A stretch of DNA of 64,000 nucleotides, taken from NCBI RefSeq assembly GCF_008828755.2, contig NZ_QBLM01000002.1, positions 62,001 through 126,000 of the forward strand, written 5' to 3'. The stretch comes from [Borrelia] turdi (lineage in GTDB: Bacteria; Spirochaetota; Spirochaetia; Borreliales; Borreliaceae). The notes below the pieces were generated by a model. The model did no database searches and was not told the origin of the DNA. It saw only the letters and a list, made by a program, of their open reading frames with translations. Made by a program: the position numbers and the translations under genes. The first letter of the stretch is position 1; every line of letters starts with the position of its first letter. Positions 1 through 9,262 of the stretch are shown here, piece by piece.

Positions 1-270
1 TAAATACTCTGACATTTTAAGTATTGATTCTGTTGAACACTTGTCTGTCCCATGACCGTGAAATCCATGAATATGGCTGTCGTAAAGTCCAGGAGTTATA
101 TAATTGCCTTTTGTGTCAATCATTTGGTATTCTTTGAGATCCATTTTTTTAAGCCTATCAGATGTTACAATATCAAAAATTTTGTTGTCCTTAATTAGGA
201 CTGCTGAATTATCTAGTTTGTCGTTTCCAGTTAAAACGGATTTTGAGTTGAATAAGCAAAAACTTGGCAT
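1..270 (-). CDS. nagA: N-acetylglucosamine-6-phosphate deacetylase, N-terminal 90 residues (runs off the window)
   Basis: Removes the acetyl group from GlcNAc-6-phosphate in amino-sugar catabolism, feeding NagB; cytoplasmic. The visible N-terminus has the amidohydrolase metal-binding segment ITPGLYDSHIHGFHGHGTD at about residues 58-76, typical of NagA. The start is chosen at the ATG at 268-270. A second ATG lies two codons upstream (274-276), but the AAGGAG element (278-283 on the complement) is only one base from it and about seven bases from 270. The gene runs left out of the window, divergent from fliD. GlcNAc from tick chitin is a known carbon and wall-sugar source in this genus (established knowledge). 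The family assignment is confident; the remainder of the protein cannot be seen. Confidence 0.88.
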   Translation of the reverse strand, partial: MPSFCLFNSKSVLTGNDKLDNSAVLIKDNKIFDIVTSDRLKKMDLKEYQMIDTKGNYITPGLYDSHIHGFHGHGTDKCSTESILKMSEYL

Positions 271-444
271 TTTCATGCTCCTTTTAATTTATTTTACTAT
301 AAAAATTGATCTTTTTTAAAGTTTTTGCCTATTTATATTTTTTTATTTTAAAGCCTTTGGATGTTTAAAAGTTTATGTTTTAAAATTTATTATATTTTAT
401 TTTCAATTTTATTAATGATATAATACACTTTGGAGGGCGTTATT

Positions 445-2442
445 ATGGCATCAGGATTTTTTGTTCCTGGACTTGAGAGTAAATATAATACTAAAGAAAT
501 TCGTGAGTCCATGCTTAAGCCCGATAAAGCTAAAATTGATTCTTCTTTTAAGAAACTTGAATCTTTAGAGCAAGAGAAAAGTGCTTGGCAGTTAATTAAT
601 AGAAAAATTTCTACTTTAAATTCTCTTGCAAAAGAAATTACGTCATTTAACAGTCCTTTTAATTTAATGTCAGGAAATTCTAGTAATAGTGAAGTTTTAA
701 CTTTATCTACTCGATATGGATCTAAGAATGAGACTCACAAATTAATTGTTGATCAAATAGCATCAGCTGATGTGTTTTTGTCTTCAAGCTTTGATCCTAA
801 AAAAGTTACAATTCCAGAAGGAGATTATATATTTTTAGTCGGGAAAAAAGAAATTAATGTAAAAAGTAATGGAAATATTGATTTGCTTGTTAGAGATATT
901 AATAACAAAGGAAAGGGGTTTTTATCTGCAAAAATAGTAAAAAGTGATAAAAATGGGAATAGTCGTTTTATCTTGCAATCTTTAAAGGAAGGTAAAGAAA
1001 ATAAACTTGTTATCAAGGGAGAAGGATTGTCTTTTGCCAAGCAAATTGGTATTTTAAGTGAACTGAAGACCAATTTTAATCCTATCCTTTCAGATATTGT
1101 TTTAAATCAATCTAGTAGCAATAATAGCCTTGCTTTTGAAAATAAAAACCTTGTTTTAAATCCGCTTTCAGAGGTGTCTATTGAAATTCCTGAAGATATT
1201 AAAATTACATCTAGGAGTAAAATTAAATTTGAAATTAAATATTTTGATACAGGCTTAGAAGAGTCTGATAACAAAATTATTTTTAATCCCGGAGAAGCTA
1301 CATTTAAGGATGCAAAAGTCGACAGTGAAGATAGTGTAGTTGATCTTGGATCTGATTTAAAAATTCCTTTAGAAAAAAAATATATTCAAATGAATATGGT
1401 TAAAATATCTAGCAAGGAGGGGTCTTTAGAGCTTCCTTTAATAAATATTTCAAATAACTTTGAAGAAGTTGAAGTTGATATTGGAGCTCTTTCTAATTTA
1501 GAAGAAATAAATATTGAAAATAAGGCAAATAATAAAGTAATTGTTATTACCAATGTCGAAGTTTTTGATCCAAAAAATAGAGATGGTCATTTGCCAATAA
1601 ATGCTAAAAGTTTTGCTGAGAATGCAAAAATTAAGTTTGATGGAGTAGATGTTGAAAGAGATTCAAATGTTATTAATGATTTAGTTCCAAATGTGACATT
1701 AAGTTTAAAAAAAGCTTCAAGTGATATTGTTGAGGCTAAAATTGAACCCGATTATGAGGGGATTAAGAGAGTTCTTTTAGATTTTATTGGTGCTTATAAT
1801 GAGGTTCTGGCTGAGATTAACATTGTAAGTTCTAATGAAGATCAGCTTGGTAATCAAAAGTCTACTATAGTTGAAGAGTTAACTTACCTTAGCGAGTCTC
1901 AAAAAGAAGAGGCTTATAAAAATTTAGGCATTCTAAGGTCTGAATTTTTATTGAAAAATCTTAAATCCAGGCTAGAATCAATAATTTTTAAGCCTTATGT
2001 TACTAGTGATCCTAATTTTTCAATAATTAATCAGATGGGGGTGTTTACCAACTCTATTTCTTCTTCTGGCGGACTTTCTAGATATTTAAGGATTGATGAG
2101 AAAAAGTTTGATGAATCAATTCGCAACAACATTGATAATGTTAGAGAACTTTTTTTATTTGATTTTAATGGCGACAGAGTATATGATAATGGGATTGCCA
2201 AAATGCTAGGAGATTGTTTGTTGCCTCTTGTGACTTCTGGAGGAGTTATTTATAATAAAATAAAAAATTACGACTTGAAAATTGTTAATCAAAAAAATAA
2301 GGTTGAAGATTATAAAAAGAAGTATGATGATAGAGAGAGGAAAATAGAAGGCGAGTTGAATACTTTGGATTTTACAGTTAAGCGCATGAAAGATCAGGAG
2401 AATACATTAAGGGCTTTTGATTTTAATCAAAGAAATAGATAA
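445..2442 (+). CDS. fliD: flagellar hook-associated protein 2 (filament cap)
   Basis: Forms the cap at the tip of the flagellar filament, where it helps flagellin subunits assemble; in spirochaetes this happens in the periplasm. The product is 665 residues. The N-terminus (ASGFFVPGLESKYNT) and a C-terminal coiled-coil stretch rich in charged residues (about 600-665) fit FliD. The ATG at 445 is preceded by GGAGG at 432-436. An in-frame TTG at 430 lies upstream of that ribosome site and is rejected. A TATAAT at 419-424 is very close to the ribosome site, so the true promoter may lie further upstream. It sits just before flaB, and the two are likely coregulated as motility genes (inference). Confidence 0.9.
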   Translation: MASGFFVPGLESKYNTKEIRESMLKPDKAKIDSSFKKLESLEQEKSAWQLINRKISTLNSLAKEITSFNSPFNLMSGNSSNSEVLTLSTRYGSKNETHKLIVDQIASADVFLSSSFDPKKVTIPEGDYIFLVGKKEINVKSNGNIDLLVRDINNKGKGFLSAKIVKSDKNGNSRFILQSLKEGKENKLVIKGEGLSFAKQIGILSELKTNFNPILSDIVLNQSSSNNSLAFENKNLVLNPLSEVSIEIPEDIKITSRSKIKFEIKYFDTGLEESDNKIIFNPGEATFKDAKVDSEDSVVDLGSDLKIPLEKKYIQMNMVKISSKEGSLELPLINISNNFEEVEVDIGALSNLEEINIENKANNKVIVITNVEVFDPKNRDGHLPINAKSFAENAKIKFDGVDVERDSNVINDLVPNVTLSLKKASSDIVEAKIEPDYEGIKRVLLDFIGAYNEVLAEINIVSSNEDQLGNQKSTIVEELTYLSESQKEEAYKNLGILRSEFLLKNLKSRLESIIFKPYVTSDPNFSIINQMGVFTNSISSSGGLSRYLRIDEKKFDESIRNNIDNVRELFLFDFNGDRVYDNGIAKMLGDCLLPLVTSGGVIYNKIKNYDLKIVNQKNKVEDYKKKYDDRERKIEGELNTLDFTVKRMKDQENTLRAFDFNQRNR

Positions 2443-2499
2443 TAACAATTTATTTTTAATGCTTTGCTGCCTACGTTTCTTTTTTTTAAATTTTTGTGC

Positions 2500-2505
2500 T
2501 ATTCT
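2500..2505 (+). promoter_or_regulatory. flaB promoter, -10 element
   Basis: TATTCT at 2500-2505 lies about 64 bases before the flaB start, downstream of a T-rich tract at 2476-2487. The flaB promoter of this genus is known to be sigma70-like and strong. The -35 element is not clear by eye; the region 2476-2482 is the right distance away but matches the consensus poorly. Confidence 0.5.
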
Positions 2506-2516
2506 TTTTAACAGGT

Positions 2517-2565
2517 AAAAGGATTTGCCAAAAATAAATAATTAAATTTTATCATGGAGGAATGA
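2517..2565 (+). promoter_or_regulatory. flaB leader with two GGA motifs (candidate CsrA sites)
   Basis: The flaB leader carries AAAAGGATT near 2517-2525 and ATCATGGAGGAATGA at 2551-2565. The second overlaps the ribosome binding site GGAGG. CsrA is reported to repress FlaB translation in B. burgdorferi by binding the flaB leader (established knowledge, from memory). The two GGA cores, one on the ribosome site, fit that mechanism. The exact contact bases are inferred. Confidence 0.5.
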
Positions 2566-2568
2566 TAT

Positions 2569-3579
2569 ATGATTATAAATCATAATACATCAGCTATTAA
2601 TGCTTCAAGAAATAATGGCATTAATGCTGCTAATCTTAGCAAGACTCAAGAGAAGCTTTCTAGTGGTTACAGAATTAATAGAGCTTCTGATGATGCTGCT
2701 GGTATGGGAGTTTCTGGTAAGATTAATGCTCAAATAAGAGGCTTATCACAAGCTTCTAGAAACACTTCTAAGGCTATTAATTTTATTCAGACAACAGAAG
2801 GGAATTTAAATGAAGTAGAAAAAGTTTTAGTAAGAATGAAAGAATTAGCAGTTCAATCAGGTAACGGTACATATTCAGACGCAGACAGAGGTTCTATACA
2901 AATTGAAATAGAGCAACTTACAGACGAGATTAATAGAATTGCTGATCAAGCTCAATATAACCAAATGCACATGTTGTCAAACAAATCTTCTTCTCAAAAT
3001 GTAAGAACAGCTGAAGAGCTTGGAATGCAACCTGCAAAAATTAATACACCAGCATCACTTTCAGGGTCTCAGGCTTCTTGGACCTTAAGAGTTCATGTGG
3101 GAGCAAATCAAGATGAAGCTATTGCTGTAAATATTTATGCAGCTAATGTTGCAAATCTATTTTCTGGTGAGGGAGCTCAATCTGCTCAGGCTGCACCTGT
3201 TCAAGAAGGTGTTCAACAAGAAGGAGCTCAACAGCCAGCACCTGCTACAGCGCCTTCTCAAGGCGGAGTTAATTCTCCTGTTAATGTTACAACTACAGTT
3301 GACGCTAATACATCTCTTGCTAAAATAGAAAATGCTATTAGAATGATAAGTGATCAAAGAGCAAATTTGGGTGCTTTCCAAAATAGGCTTGAATCTATAA
3401 AGGATAGCACTGAGTATGCTATTGAAAATTTAAAAGCATCTTATGCTCAAATAAAAGATGCTACAATGACCGATGAGGTTGTAGCAGCTACAACTAATAG
3501 TATTTTAACACAATCTGCAATGGCAATGATTGCACAGGCTAATCAAGTTCCCCAATATGTTTTGTCACTGCTTAGATAA
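2569..3579 (+). CDS. flaB: major periplasmic flagellin FlaB
   Basis: Main filament protein of the periplasmic flagella, giving both motility and the flat-wave cell shape. It is 336 residues, with conserved flagellin N (about 1-140) and C (about 250-336) coiled-coil ends; the C-terminus is VPQYVLSLLR. The centre (about 196-240) is Ala/Gln/Pro-rich (PVQEGVQQEGAQQ, PAPATAPSQGG) and replaces the variable D2/D3 domains of enteric flagellins. This linker varies among Lyme species and is the best typing region here. The ATG at 2569 follows GGAGG at 2557-2561. It appears monocistronic: its own promoter region upstream and a strong hairpin terminator at 3611. Confidence 0.98.
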   Translation: MIINHNTSAINASRNNGINAANLSKTQEKLSSGYRINRASDDAAGMGVSGKINAQIRGLSQASRNTSKAINFIQTTEGNLNEVEKVLVRMKELAVQSGNGTYSDADRGSIQIEIEQLTDEINRIADQAQYNQMHMLSNKSSSQNVRTAEELGMQPAKINTPASLSGSQASWTLRVHVGANQDEAIAVNIYAANVANLFSGEGAQSAQAAPVQEGVQQEGAQQPAPATAPSQGGVNSPVNVTTTVDANTSLAKIENAIRMISDQRANLGAFQNRLESIKDSTEYAIENLKASYAQIKDATMTDEVVAATTNSILTQSAMAMIAQANQVPQYVLSLLR

Positions 3580-3610
3580 AATTTTAAATCAATTAGTGCG
3601 AATTATTAAC

Positions 3611-3645
3611 AAAAGATCCTCTTAAAGGATCTTTTGTTTTTTTTT
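3611..3645 (+). terminator. Rho-independent terminator after flaB
   Basis: A perfect 10-base-pair stem (AAAAGATCCT at 3611-3620 with AGGATCTTTT at 3626-3635) and a CTTAA loop, followed by a run of T from 3637. The stem can form on either strand, but the T-tract favours the flaB direction. Confidence 0.92.
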
Positions 3646-3733
3646 ATTTTGGATCGGCAAAAATTTAATAATTTTAGTATAATTTATAATAATGTGTTAT
3701 TAAGTATAATGCAGGCTTATTGAGGAGTTTGCC

Positions 3734-4852
3734 TTGAGTAGGGTTACTGTTAAAATTAGGGATTGTTATAAAGCGTTTTCTTATTATGTTGACAAAAAAC
3801 AGATAAGTCGAGCTATAAAAGATTATGAAGATGGTAAAGATAGAATGCAAATTTACAAAGAATCTTCTATCTTTATTGCAAATGCCAATATTAATCTTGA
3901 TGTTTATGAAAATGAAATTTTAGTTATTATGGGTATGTCAGGTTGTGGTAAGTCTACTTTAGTTAGATGCTTAAATGGTATTTACAAAATAGATTCGGGA
4001 TCTATTTTAGTAAATAACATGGAAATGAATGCTATAAATCGCAAAGATCTTTCTAATCTAAGAAAAGATAAATTTGCAATGGTTTTTCAAAACTTTGGAC
4101 TTTTCCCCCATATGAATGTATTGAGAAACGTTACTTATGGACTTGAAGTCAAGCATATCCCTAGGAAGGTTAGAGAAGAGCGTGCTATTGAGGTATTAAA
4201 TCTTGTAGGACTTGAAGATTCAAAATATAAGTATATTGATGAACTTTCTGGAGGAATGAAGCAAAGGGTTGGAATAGCAAGAGCATTAGTAGTTAATCCA
4301 GATATTCTTTTAATGGATGAAGCTTTTTCGGCGCTTGATCCATTAATTAAAGGAGAAATGCAGGAAGAACTTTTAAGATTAGTAGCTAAGCTTAAAAAAA
4401 CAGTTGTGTTTATTACTCACGATTTAATTGAGGCTTTTAAATTGGGACATAGAATTGCTTTTATGAAAGATGGAAATATTATCCAAGTTGGCAAACCTTT
4501 GGAAATTTTAGCCAATCCTAGTACGGATTTTATATCTCATTTTATTAAAAATTTGCCCGTTTTAAATATTTTAAAAATAAAAGATATTATAAGAGATGAT
4601 TTTGATTTAAACTCTAGTAGTGATGATGGCTTAAATGTTGTTATTAAATATCAAGGTGAAAATTTTAGTTTATACGATAAAGTGCTTAATAAAAGATATG
4701 ATAATCTTGTATCTTTAAATTTAGAGTTAGATGATGAGATAAAAAAAATTGTTGAATACTTGAATAAGCAAGACTATCTAATAATAAAAGAAAGAGGAGC
4801 TATTGTCGGATATATTAATTTAAATGAAATTTCCGACTTATTGTCAAGATAG
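3734..4852 (+). CDS. proV: glycine betaine/L-proline ABC transporter, ATP-binding subunit
   Basis: ATPase of an osmoprotectant importer, bound to ProW on the inner face of the membrane. 372 residues: Walker A GMSGCGKST at 67-75, ABC signature LSGGM at 171-175, Walker B ILLMDEAFSALD at 191-202, the N-terminal ProV-type extension (1-50) and a C-terminal regulatory tail (about 275-372) that looks like one degenerate CBS unit. It starts at TTG 3734, six bases after GAGGAG (3722-3727); no ATG fits. proW follows after six bases and then proX, so the three form one operon. In this genus it may supply proline or betaine, since amino-acid synthesis is lacking (inference). Confidence 0.93.
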   Translation: MSRVTVKIRDCYKAFSYYVDKKQISRAIKDYEDGKDRMQIYKESSIFIANANINLDVYENEILVIMGMSGCGKSTLVRCLNGIYKIDSGSILVNNMEMNAINRKDLSNLRKDKFAMVFQNFGLFPHMNVLRNVTYGLEVKHIPRKVREERAIEVLNLVGLEDSKYKYIDELSGGMKQRVGIARALVVNPDILLMDEAFSALDPLIKGEMQEELLRLVAKLKKTVVFITHDLIEAFKLGHRIAFMKDGNIIQVGKPLEILANPSTDFISHFIKNLPVLNILKIKDIIRDDFDLNSSSDDGLNVVIKYQGENFSLYDKVLNKRYDNLVSLNLELDDEIKKIVEYLNKQDYLIIKERGAIVGYINLNEISDLLSR

Positions 4853-4858
4853 GAATTT

Positions 4859-5758
4859 ATGAATAAAGATTTTTTTATATCAAAAATAGATAATTTTTTT
4901 GATTTTTTAGTTGATAATTTTTCAATTTCTGATGGAATAGGTTTTTCTAAAAGTATAATTTTTTTATATGAAAATTTGAAAAATTTATTTCTTTTTGTTA
5001 ATCCCATTATTTTTATTTTGATTGTATGCTTGCTAAGTTTTATTTTCTTAAAAAAGAGATTGGTATTTTTAATTTTGCCTGGGTTCTTTTTTATTTTGTA
5101 TTTTAATCTTTGGGAAGCTTCAATGGATACAATAGCTATTATATTTGTTTCTGTATTTGTTTCTGTTATTTTGGGAATTCCTATAGGTATTTTTGGGGGA
5201 TATTTTCCAAAATTTTATGTTTTTTTAAAACCCATTTTAGATTTAATGCAAGCTATGCCCCCGTTTATTTACTTGATTCCCGCTATTCCTTTTTTTGGAA
5301 TGGGTACAGCTTCAGCTATTTTTGCTACAATAGTTTTTGCCATGCCTCCTGTTATTAGATATACAAGGCTAGGAATTGTTCAAGTTTCAGATGAGGTAAT
5401 AGAAGCGGCCAAGTCTTTTGGCAGTAGTAATTTGCGCATTCTTTTACAGGTTCAGCTTCCTCTTTCTCTTCAGAGTATAATTGAAGGCATTAACCAGTCA
5501 ATAATGATGGCGATATCTATGATAGTGATTGCTGCAATGGTTGGATCGTCTGGTTTGGGCAGAACTGTGATTTACTCTATAGAAAGATTAAATTTTGGCG
5601 AAGGGTTAATATCTGGATTGGCAGTTGTTATTATAGCTATTATTTTAGATAGGATTATGCAGTCTATCTTTATTAAATTTAGCTATTTGAATACGGACCA
5701 TTATGGAGGAAAGAGAGAAAATAAATTTAAAAGATTTTTAGAAATGTATAATAAATAA
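4859..5758 (+). CDS. proW: glycine betaine/L-proline ABC transporter, permease subunit
   Basis: Membrane channel of the importer. 299 residues with several hydrophobic helices (about 45-65, 72-90, 97-117, 130-155, 215-240) and the inner-membrane permease coupling segment EAAKSFGSSNLRILLQVQLP at about 181-200, which docks to ProV. The ATG at 4859 is preceded by AGGAA. proX starts 18 bases after it. An N-terminal extension of about 90 residues, with two helices before the core, matches ProW rather than simpler OpuBB-type permeases. Confidence 0.93.
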   Translation: MNKDFFISKIDNFFDFLVDNFSISDGIGFSKSIIFLYENLKNLFLFVNPIIFILIVCLLSFIFLKKRLVFLILPGFFFILYFNLWEASMDTIAIIFVSVFVSVILGIPIGIFGGYFPKFYVFLKPILDLMQAMPPFIYLIPAIPFFGMGTASAIFATIVFAMPPVIRYTRLGIVQVSDEVIEAAKSFGSSNLRILLQVQLPLSLQSIIEGINQSIMMAISMIVIAAMVGSSGLGRTVIYSIERLNFGEGLISGLAVVIIAIILDRIMQSIFIKFSYLNTDHYGGKRENKFKRFLEMYNK

Positions 5759-5776
5759 ATAAATGGAAGGTATTTT

Positions 5777-6661
5777 ATGAGTTTTATTTATAAATTATTA
5801 GTTAGATTTTGTATTTTTCTTATTTTTTTATCTTGCGATGAGAAAAAGAGTTTAAATAATTTGAAATCGGTAAAAATTGCATATGTGAATTGGGGTGGAG
5901 AAACAGCAGCTACAAATGTATTGAAAGTTGTTTTTGAGAAAATAGGTTACAATGCAGAAATATTTTCAGTTACTACATCTGTAATGTATCAATACTTGGC
6001 ATCTGGCAAAGTAGATGGCACTGTATCTTCTTGGCTTCCTACAGCTGATAAATTTTATTACGAAAAATTGAAAACAAAATTTGTTGATCTTGGCGCAAAT
6101 TATGAAGGAACTATTCAGGGGTTTGTGGTGCCAAGCTATGTTCCAATTTCTAGTATTAGTGAGCTTAAAGGCAAAGGGGCTAAGTTTAAGAATAAGATGA
6201 TTGGCATAGATGCTGGCGCCGGGACTCAGATTGTTACAGAACAAGCGCTAGATCATTATGGATTAAGCAAAGAGTATGAGCTAGTTCCTTCAAGTGAGAG
6301 TGTTATGCTTGCAAGTTTAGATTCTTCAATAAAGAGAAACGAATGGGTTTTGGTTCCTTTGTGGAAGCCCCATTGGGCTTTTTCTAGGTACGATATTAAA
6401 TTGCTTGATGATCCTGATTTAATTATGGGGGGGGTTGAGAGTGTGCACACTCTTGTTAGGCTTGGTCTTGAAAATGATGATCTTGATGCATATTATGTTT
6501 TTGATCATTTTTATTGGAATGATGATTTAATATTGCCTTTGATGGATAGAAATGATAAAGAGCCAGGTAAAGAGTATCGCAATGCAGTCGAATTTGTTGA
6601 AAAGAATAAAGAAATTGTAAAGATGTGGGTTCCAGAAAAATATAAGATCTTATTTGATTAA
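5777..6661 (+). CDS. proX: glycine betaine/L-proline-binding lipoprotein
   Basis: Substrate-binding component of the ProVW importer. 294 residues: a hydrophobic signal with lipobox LIFLS|C and the lipid-modified cysteine at residue 20, then an OpuAC-type binding fold (starting [18 protein letters not shown]). WGGE and the later Trp residues (WLP near 86, WKPHWAF near 196) are the type of aromatic cage that holds quaternary ammonium ligands in this family. In Gram-negative bacteria ProX is usually a soluble periplasmic protein; here it is membrane-anchored, as expected for Borrelia. The last 12 bases overlap the end of yidD on the other strand. Confidence 0.9.
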   Translation: MSFIYKLLVRFCIFLIFLSCDEKKSLNNLKSVKIAYVNWGGETAATNVLKVVFEKIGYNAEIFSVTTSVMYQYLASGKVDGTVSSWLPTADKFYYEKLKTKFVDLGANYEGTIQGFVVPSYVPISSISELKGKGAKFKNKMIGIDAGAGTQIVTEQALDHYGLSKEYELVPSSESVMLASLDSSIKRNEWVLVPLWKPHWAFSRYDIKLLDDPDLIMGGVESVHTLVRLGLENDDLDAYYVFDHFYWNDDLILPLMDRNDKEPGKEYRNAVEFVEKNKEIVKMWVPEKYKILFD

Positions 6662-6940
6662 TCTTTTTTGAAATTCTTTTAAAGATGTTGAGATGGGATT
6701 GCATTTAGGAATAAAATCGCATCCCCCTTTAAATAATGCATTACATCTTATTATTCTTAATGTCATTAATGTTAAGGCCGTTGGAAGATTGTATTTTTTA
6801 AGGCATTCAATTGAATATTTTGAGCAAGTAGGGTTGTATATACATTGCAGTCCAAATACTTTAGAAAAAGTGTTTTGGTAAATTTTTATTAAAAAAATAA
6901 TAATATAATTTAATATAAAGAAAATTTTGAGAATGTTCAT
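6650..6940 (-). CDS. yidD: YidD-family membrane protein insertion efficiency factor
   Basis: Small amphipathic protein thought to help YidC insert membrane proteins. 96 residues with the family hallmarks: an N-terminal hydrophobic segment (4-20), [18 protein letters not shown] at about 33-50 and [20 protein letters not shown] at about 61-80. The Cys pairs and the PTCS.Y and RCN...GG.D.(V/I)P motifs are diagnostic. No good ribosome site precedes the ATG at 6940, so the start is less sure. yidD usually lies between rnpA and yidC near the origin; here it is separated from them and convergent with proX, overlapping it by 12 bases. Confidence 0.85.
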   Translation of the reverse strand: MNILKIFFILNYIIIFLIKIYQNTFSKVFGLQCIYNPTCSKYSIECLKKYNLPTALTLMTLRIIRCNALFKGGCDFIPKCNPISTSLKEFQKRLIK

Positions 6941-7028
6941 ATTTAGAATTGTATTATAATATAATGATTAATCAAGTGAATTAAAAAATATTAATTAAGG
7001 TTTATAATTTTTATTAAGGGGGCTTTGA

Positions 7029-8288
7029 ATTAAAAAAATTTTTTTAATTTTTATGACTGTCTCTTTTTCTTTTGCTGAAATTATTCAAATATCACCGAAA
7101 CAAGCTGTAAATATGGCTTTAAAAAGTAGCTTAGATTCGGAAAATGCTAGGTACAAGGAAAACATAAAAAAACTTTATAAAAATAATGCATGGAATGTTT
7201 TTGTTCCAAATGTTAACCTTAGCTCTACATTTAGTAGAAATCCCTCTGTTTCGAGTGAGCTTGAGAGAGATTATTGGGGCTTGGGGTTTGGAGTCGCTGT
7301 TAGTCTTTCTTTGTCGCCTTCTGTTTTAAAAAAGATTGAACTTATTATGTTGGAGTATGATAATGCAAAAATAGAAAGGGAGAGTGCTATTCGTAATATT
7401 AAGTTAAATGTTCTTAAGTCTTACAATCAATTAATAGCTTTAAAGAGTATTTTGAAGGTTTTTGAAAGTCAGATACAAAATAGTAAACTTAAGTTTGAAC
7501 AAGCTAGAATTGCTTATAATAATGGACTAATATCAGAAATAGATTTCCTTGATGCGCAGCTTAAGTATAAAAAGTCTCAACCAGATTTAGATGGTCAGAT
7601 TATTAATTTTGAAAAATCAAAAGAAATTTTCAAATTATTAATAGGATTAGATCCTGATCAAGATTTTGAGATTGTTGGAGAATTGCCAGATGAGACAATA
7701 GATTTTTCTTTATTTAATGAAGTGTTAAATTTTAATGAATCATTAGAGATTAAGAAATTAAATATGCGCTTAAAAATGACAGAGCAGCTTATTAGTTCGA
7801 TTTGGCTAGATACTTTTTTACCAAGTCTTTTACTCTCATTTTCTTACTCTCCTTATAGATCATTTCATGAAAATTCTAAAGGTTTTTCAAGTGGGTTTTC
7901 AGCGTCTTTTAGCTTAAATTATGGTTTAACTGAAATATTTCCATTTTCAAAGAGTTTTACAAAAATACAAGATAACAACTATCAACTAAAAATATTGCAA
8001 AACAATATTGAGGATAAAATTAGAAATTTAAAATCTAGCATTGTGCAAAAAAGAAAAGATATTAGAAGATATAAATCGATTCTTGATGCTTCTAAAATTA
8101 ATGTAGAATTAGCTAATAAAAATTATCAAATGGCATTTAATGCTTTTAATTCTGGGATCATAGATCTTTCCAAGCTAAATGATATTGAATTTGTTTATAA
8201 ACAGAGCGATTTAAAGCTCGTTGAGGATAAATTGAATTATTCTAATTCTATACTTGAATATAAGGATTTAATAAATTCATTAGATTAA
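7029..8288 (+). CDS. besC: outer-membrane efflux channel, TolC family, with probable ATT start
   Basis: Outer-membrane channel of the BesABC drug-efflux complex; export channel for antibiotics and required for virulence in mice (established knowledge). Two TolC-type repeats are visible (about 15-200 and 215-415), with helical segments such as [20 protein letters not shown] and [20 protein letters not shown]. The first ATG, at 7053, would cut the signal peptide in half. Translating from ATT 7029 gives [15 protein letters not shown] before EIIQ, a complete signal peptide with a good cleavage site. A strong AAGGGGG (7016-7022) sits six bases before this ATT, and an in-frame TGA at 7026 closes the frame upstream. 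419 residues from ATT. Confidence 0.88.
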   Translation: MKKIFLIFMTVSFSFAEIIQISPKQAVNMALKSSLDSENARYKENIKKLYKNNAWNVFVPNVNLSSTFSRNPSVSSELERDYWGLGFGVAVSLSLSPSVLKKIELIMLEYDNAKIERESAIRNIKLNVLKSYNQLIALKSILKVFESQIQNSKLKFEQARIAYNNGLISEIDFLDAQLKYKKSQPDLDGQIINFEKSKEIFKLLIGLDPDQDFEIVGELPDETIDFSLFNEVLNFNESLEIKKLNMRLKMTEQLISSIWLDTFLPSLLLSFSYSPYRSFHENSKGFSSGFSASFSLNYGLTEIFPFSKSFTKIQDNNYQLKILQNNIEDKIRNLKSSIVQKRKDIRRYKSILDASKINVELANKNYQMAFNAFNSGIIDLSKLNDIEFVYKQSDLKLVEDKLNYSNSILEYKDLINSLD

Positions 8289-8299
8289 GAGGTATTTTT

Positions 8300-9244
8300 A
8301 TGAATTTGATTTTTAATATTAATTTATATTTTAAAAAATATTTATTAGTCTTAGTCTTAGTTGGATGTGTGGGTAAGAACAAGTTAGATGAAAATATTAA
8401 TGAAGGAAAAGAAAGTTCTTATAGATTTCCAGTAATTGCCATAAAAGCTAAAAGTGGAATCCTGAGTGATTATTTATCTTTAAATGGAGATATAGATACA
8501 AAAGTTAAAGCAGATATTTTCCCAGATACTACAGGTAAAATAACTTCCTTGAAAATAAAGCTTGGAGCTTATGTCCAAAAGGGACAAATAGTTGCGACTC
8601 TTGATCCTTCAAAGCCTGGTTCTGTATATTTGAAAAATCCAGTAAGAGCGCCAATCTCAGGATATATTTTAAATATTAGAAAAAGAATTGGTGAGACAGT
8701 CAATTCTCAGTCTAGCATAGCAGTAGTAGGAAGAATGGATACAAAGCAAATTTTAACTTATGTGTCTGAGAAATATATTTCAAATATTAAGGTTGGAAAT
8801 GATGCTATTGTTGAGGTTAGAGCTTATCCTAATGAAAAGTTTAAAGCTAAAGTTTCAGAGATATCTCCTGTTTTAGATTCTAAAAGTCGTACTATCGAAG
8901 TATATCTTACACCTATTGGTAACAATTTAGATAAGCTGATTATTGGTATGTTTTCTAAAATCAAACTTATTACTAAACGCTTTAAAGATGTAATTAAGAT
9001 TCCAAGAGGGGCTGTTGTTGAGAGAGAGGGTAAAAAGTTTGTATTTAAGCTTGATTTAGAAGGCAAAATTGTTCAAATGTTACCTGTTACAGTACTTCTT
9101 GAAATAGATAACATTGTGGCTCTTTCGGGAGAGGTTCAGGAGAATGATCTAGTTGTAGTAGAAGGCATGTCTACTCTTTCTAATGGAACTCCAATAAATT
9201 TGGTGGATACAAAAGAGAGTCTTTCAGCTGAAAGCAATATTTAA
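8300..9244 (+). CDS. besA: efflux membrane-fusion lipoprotein
   Basis: Periplasmic adaptor that joins the BesB pump to the BesC channel. 314 residues: signal with lipobox VLVG|C (Cys23), so it is anchored to the inner membrane; a split biotinyl-lipoyl-like domain (about 65-135, with the halves [19 protein letters not shown] and [18 protein letters not shown]); and a beta-barrel region (about 145-220). The helical hairpin is almost missing: the lipoyl halves are joined by only about 25 residues. This agrees with reports that BesA lacks a long coiled coil (from memory). The ATG at 8300 follows AGAGG; besB begins 18 bases downstream. Confidence 0.92.
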   Translation: MNLIFNINLYFKKYLLVLVLVGCVGKNKLDENINEGKESSYRFPVIAIKAKSGILSDYLSLNGDIDTKVKADIFPDTTGKITSLKIKLGAYVQKGQIVATLDPSKPGSVYLKNPVRAPISGYILNIRKRIGETVNSQSSIAVVGRMDTKQILTYVSEKYISNIKVGNDAIVEVRAYPNEKFKAKVSEISPVLDSKSRTIEVYLTPIGNNLDKLIIGMFSKIKLITKRFKDVIKIPRGAVVEREGKKFVFKLDLEGKIVQMLPVTVLLEIDNIVALSGEVQENDLVVVEGMSTLSNGTPINLVDTKESLSAESNI

Positions 9245-9262
9245 TTTATTGGGAGATGTTTT

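Noticed and set aside
430..447. TTG 430 as the fliD start
   Set aside because: It lies before the ribosome site GGAGG (432-436), which points to ATG 445.
3137..3381. Open frames on both strands within the central part of flaB
   Set aside because: They fall inside the repetitive Ala/Gln/Pro linker and have no start signals; they are shadows of flaB.
4774..5007. Minus-strand open frame across the proV-proW junction
   Set aside because: Overlaps two well-supported genes and has no ribosome site.
7053..7060. A frameshift in besC to explain the missing start
   Set aside because: The ATT start gives a complete signal peptide in the same frame; no frameshift is needed.
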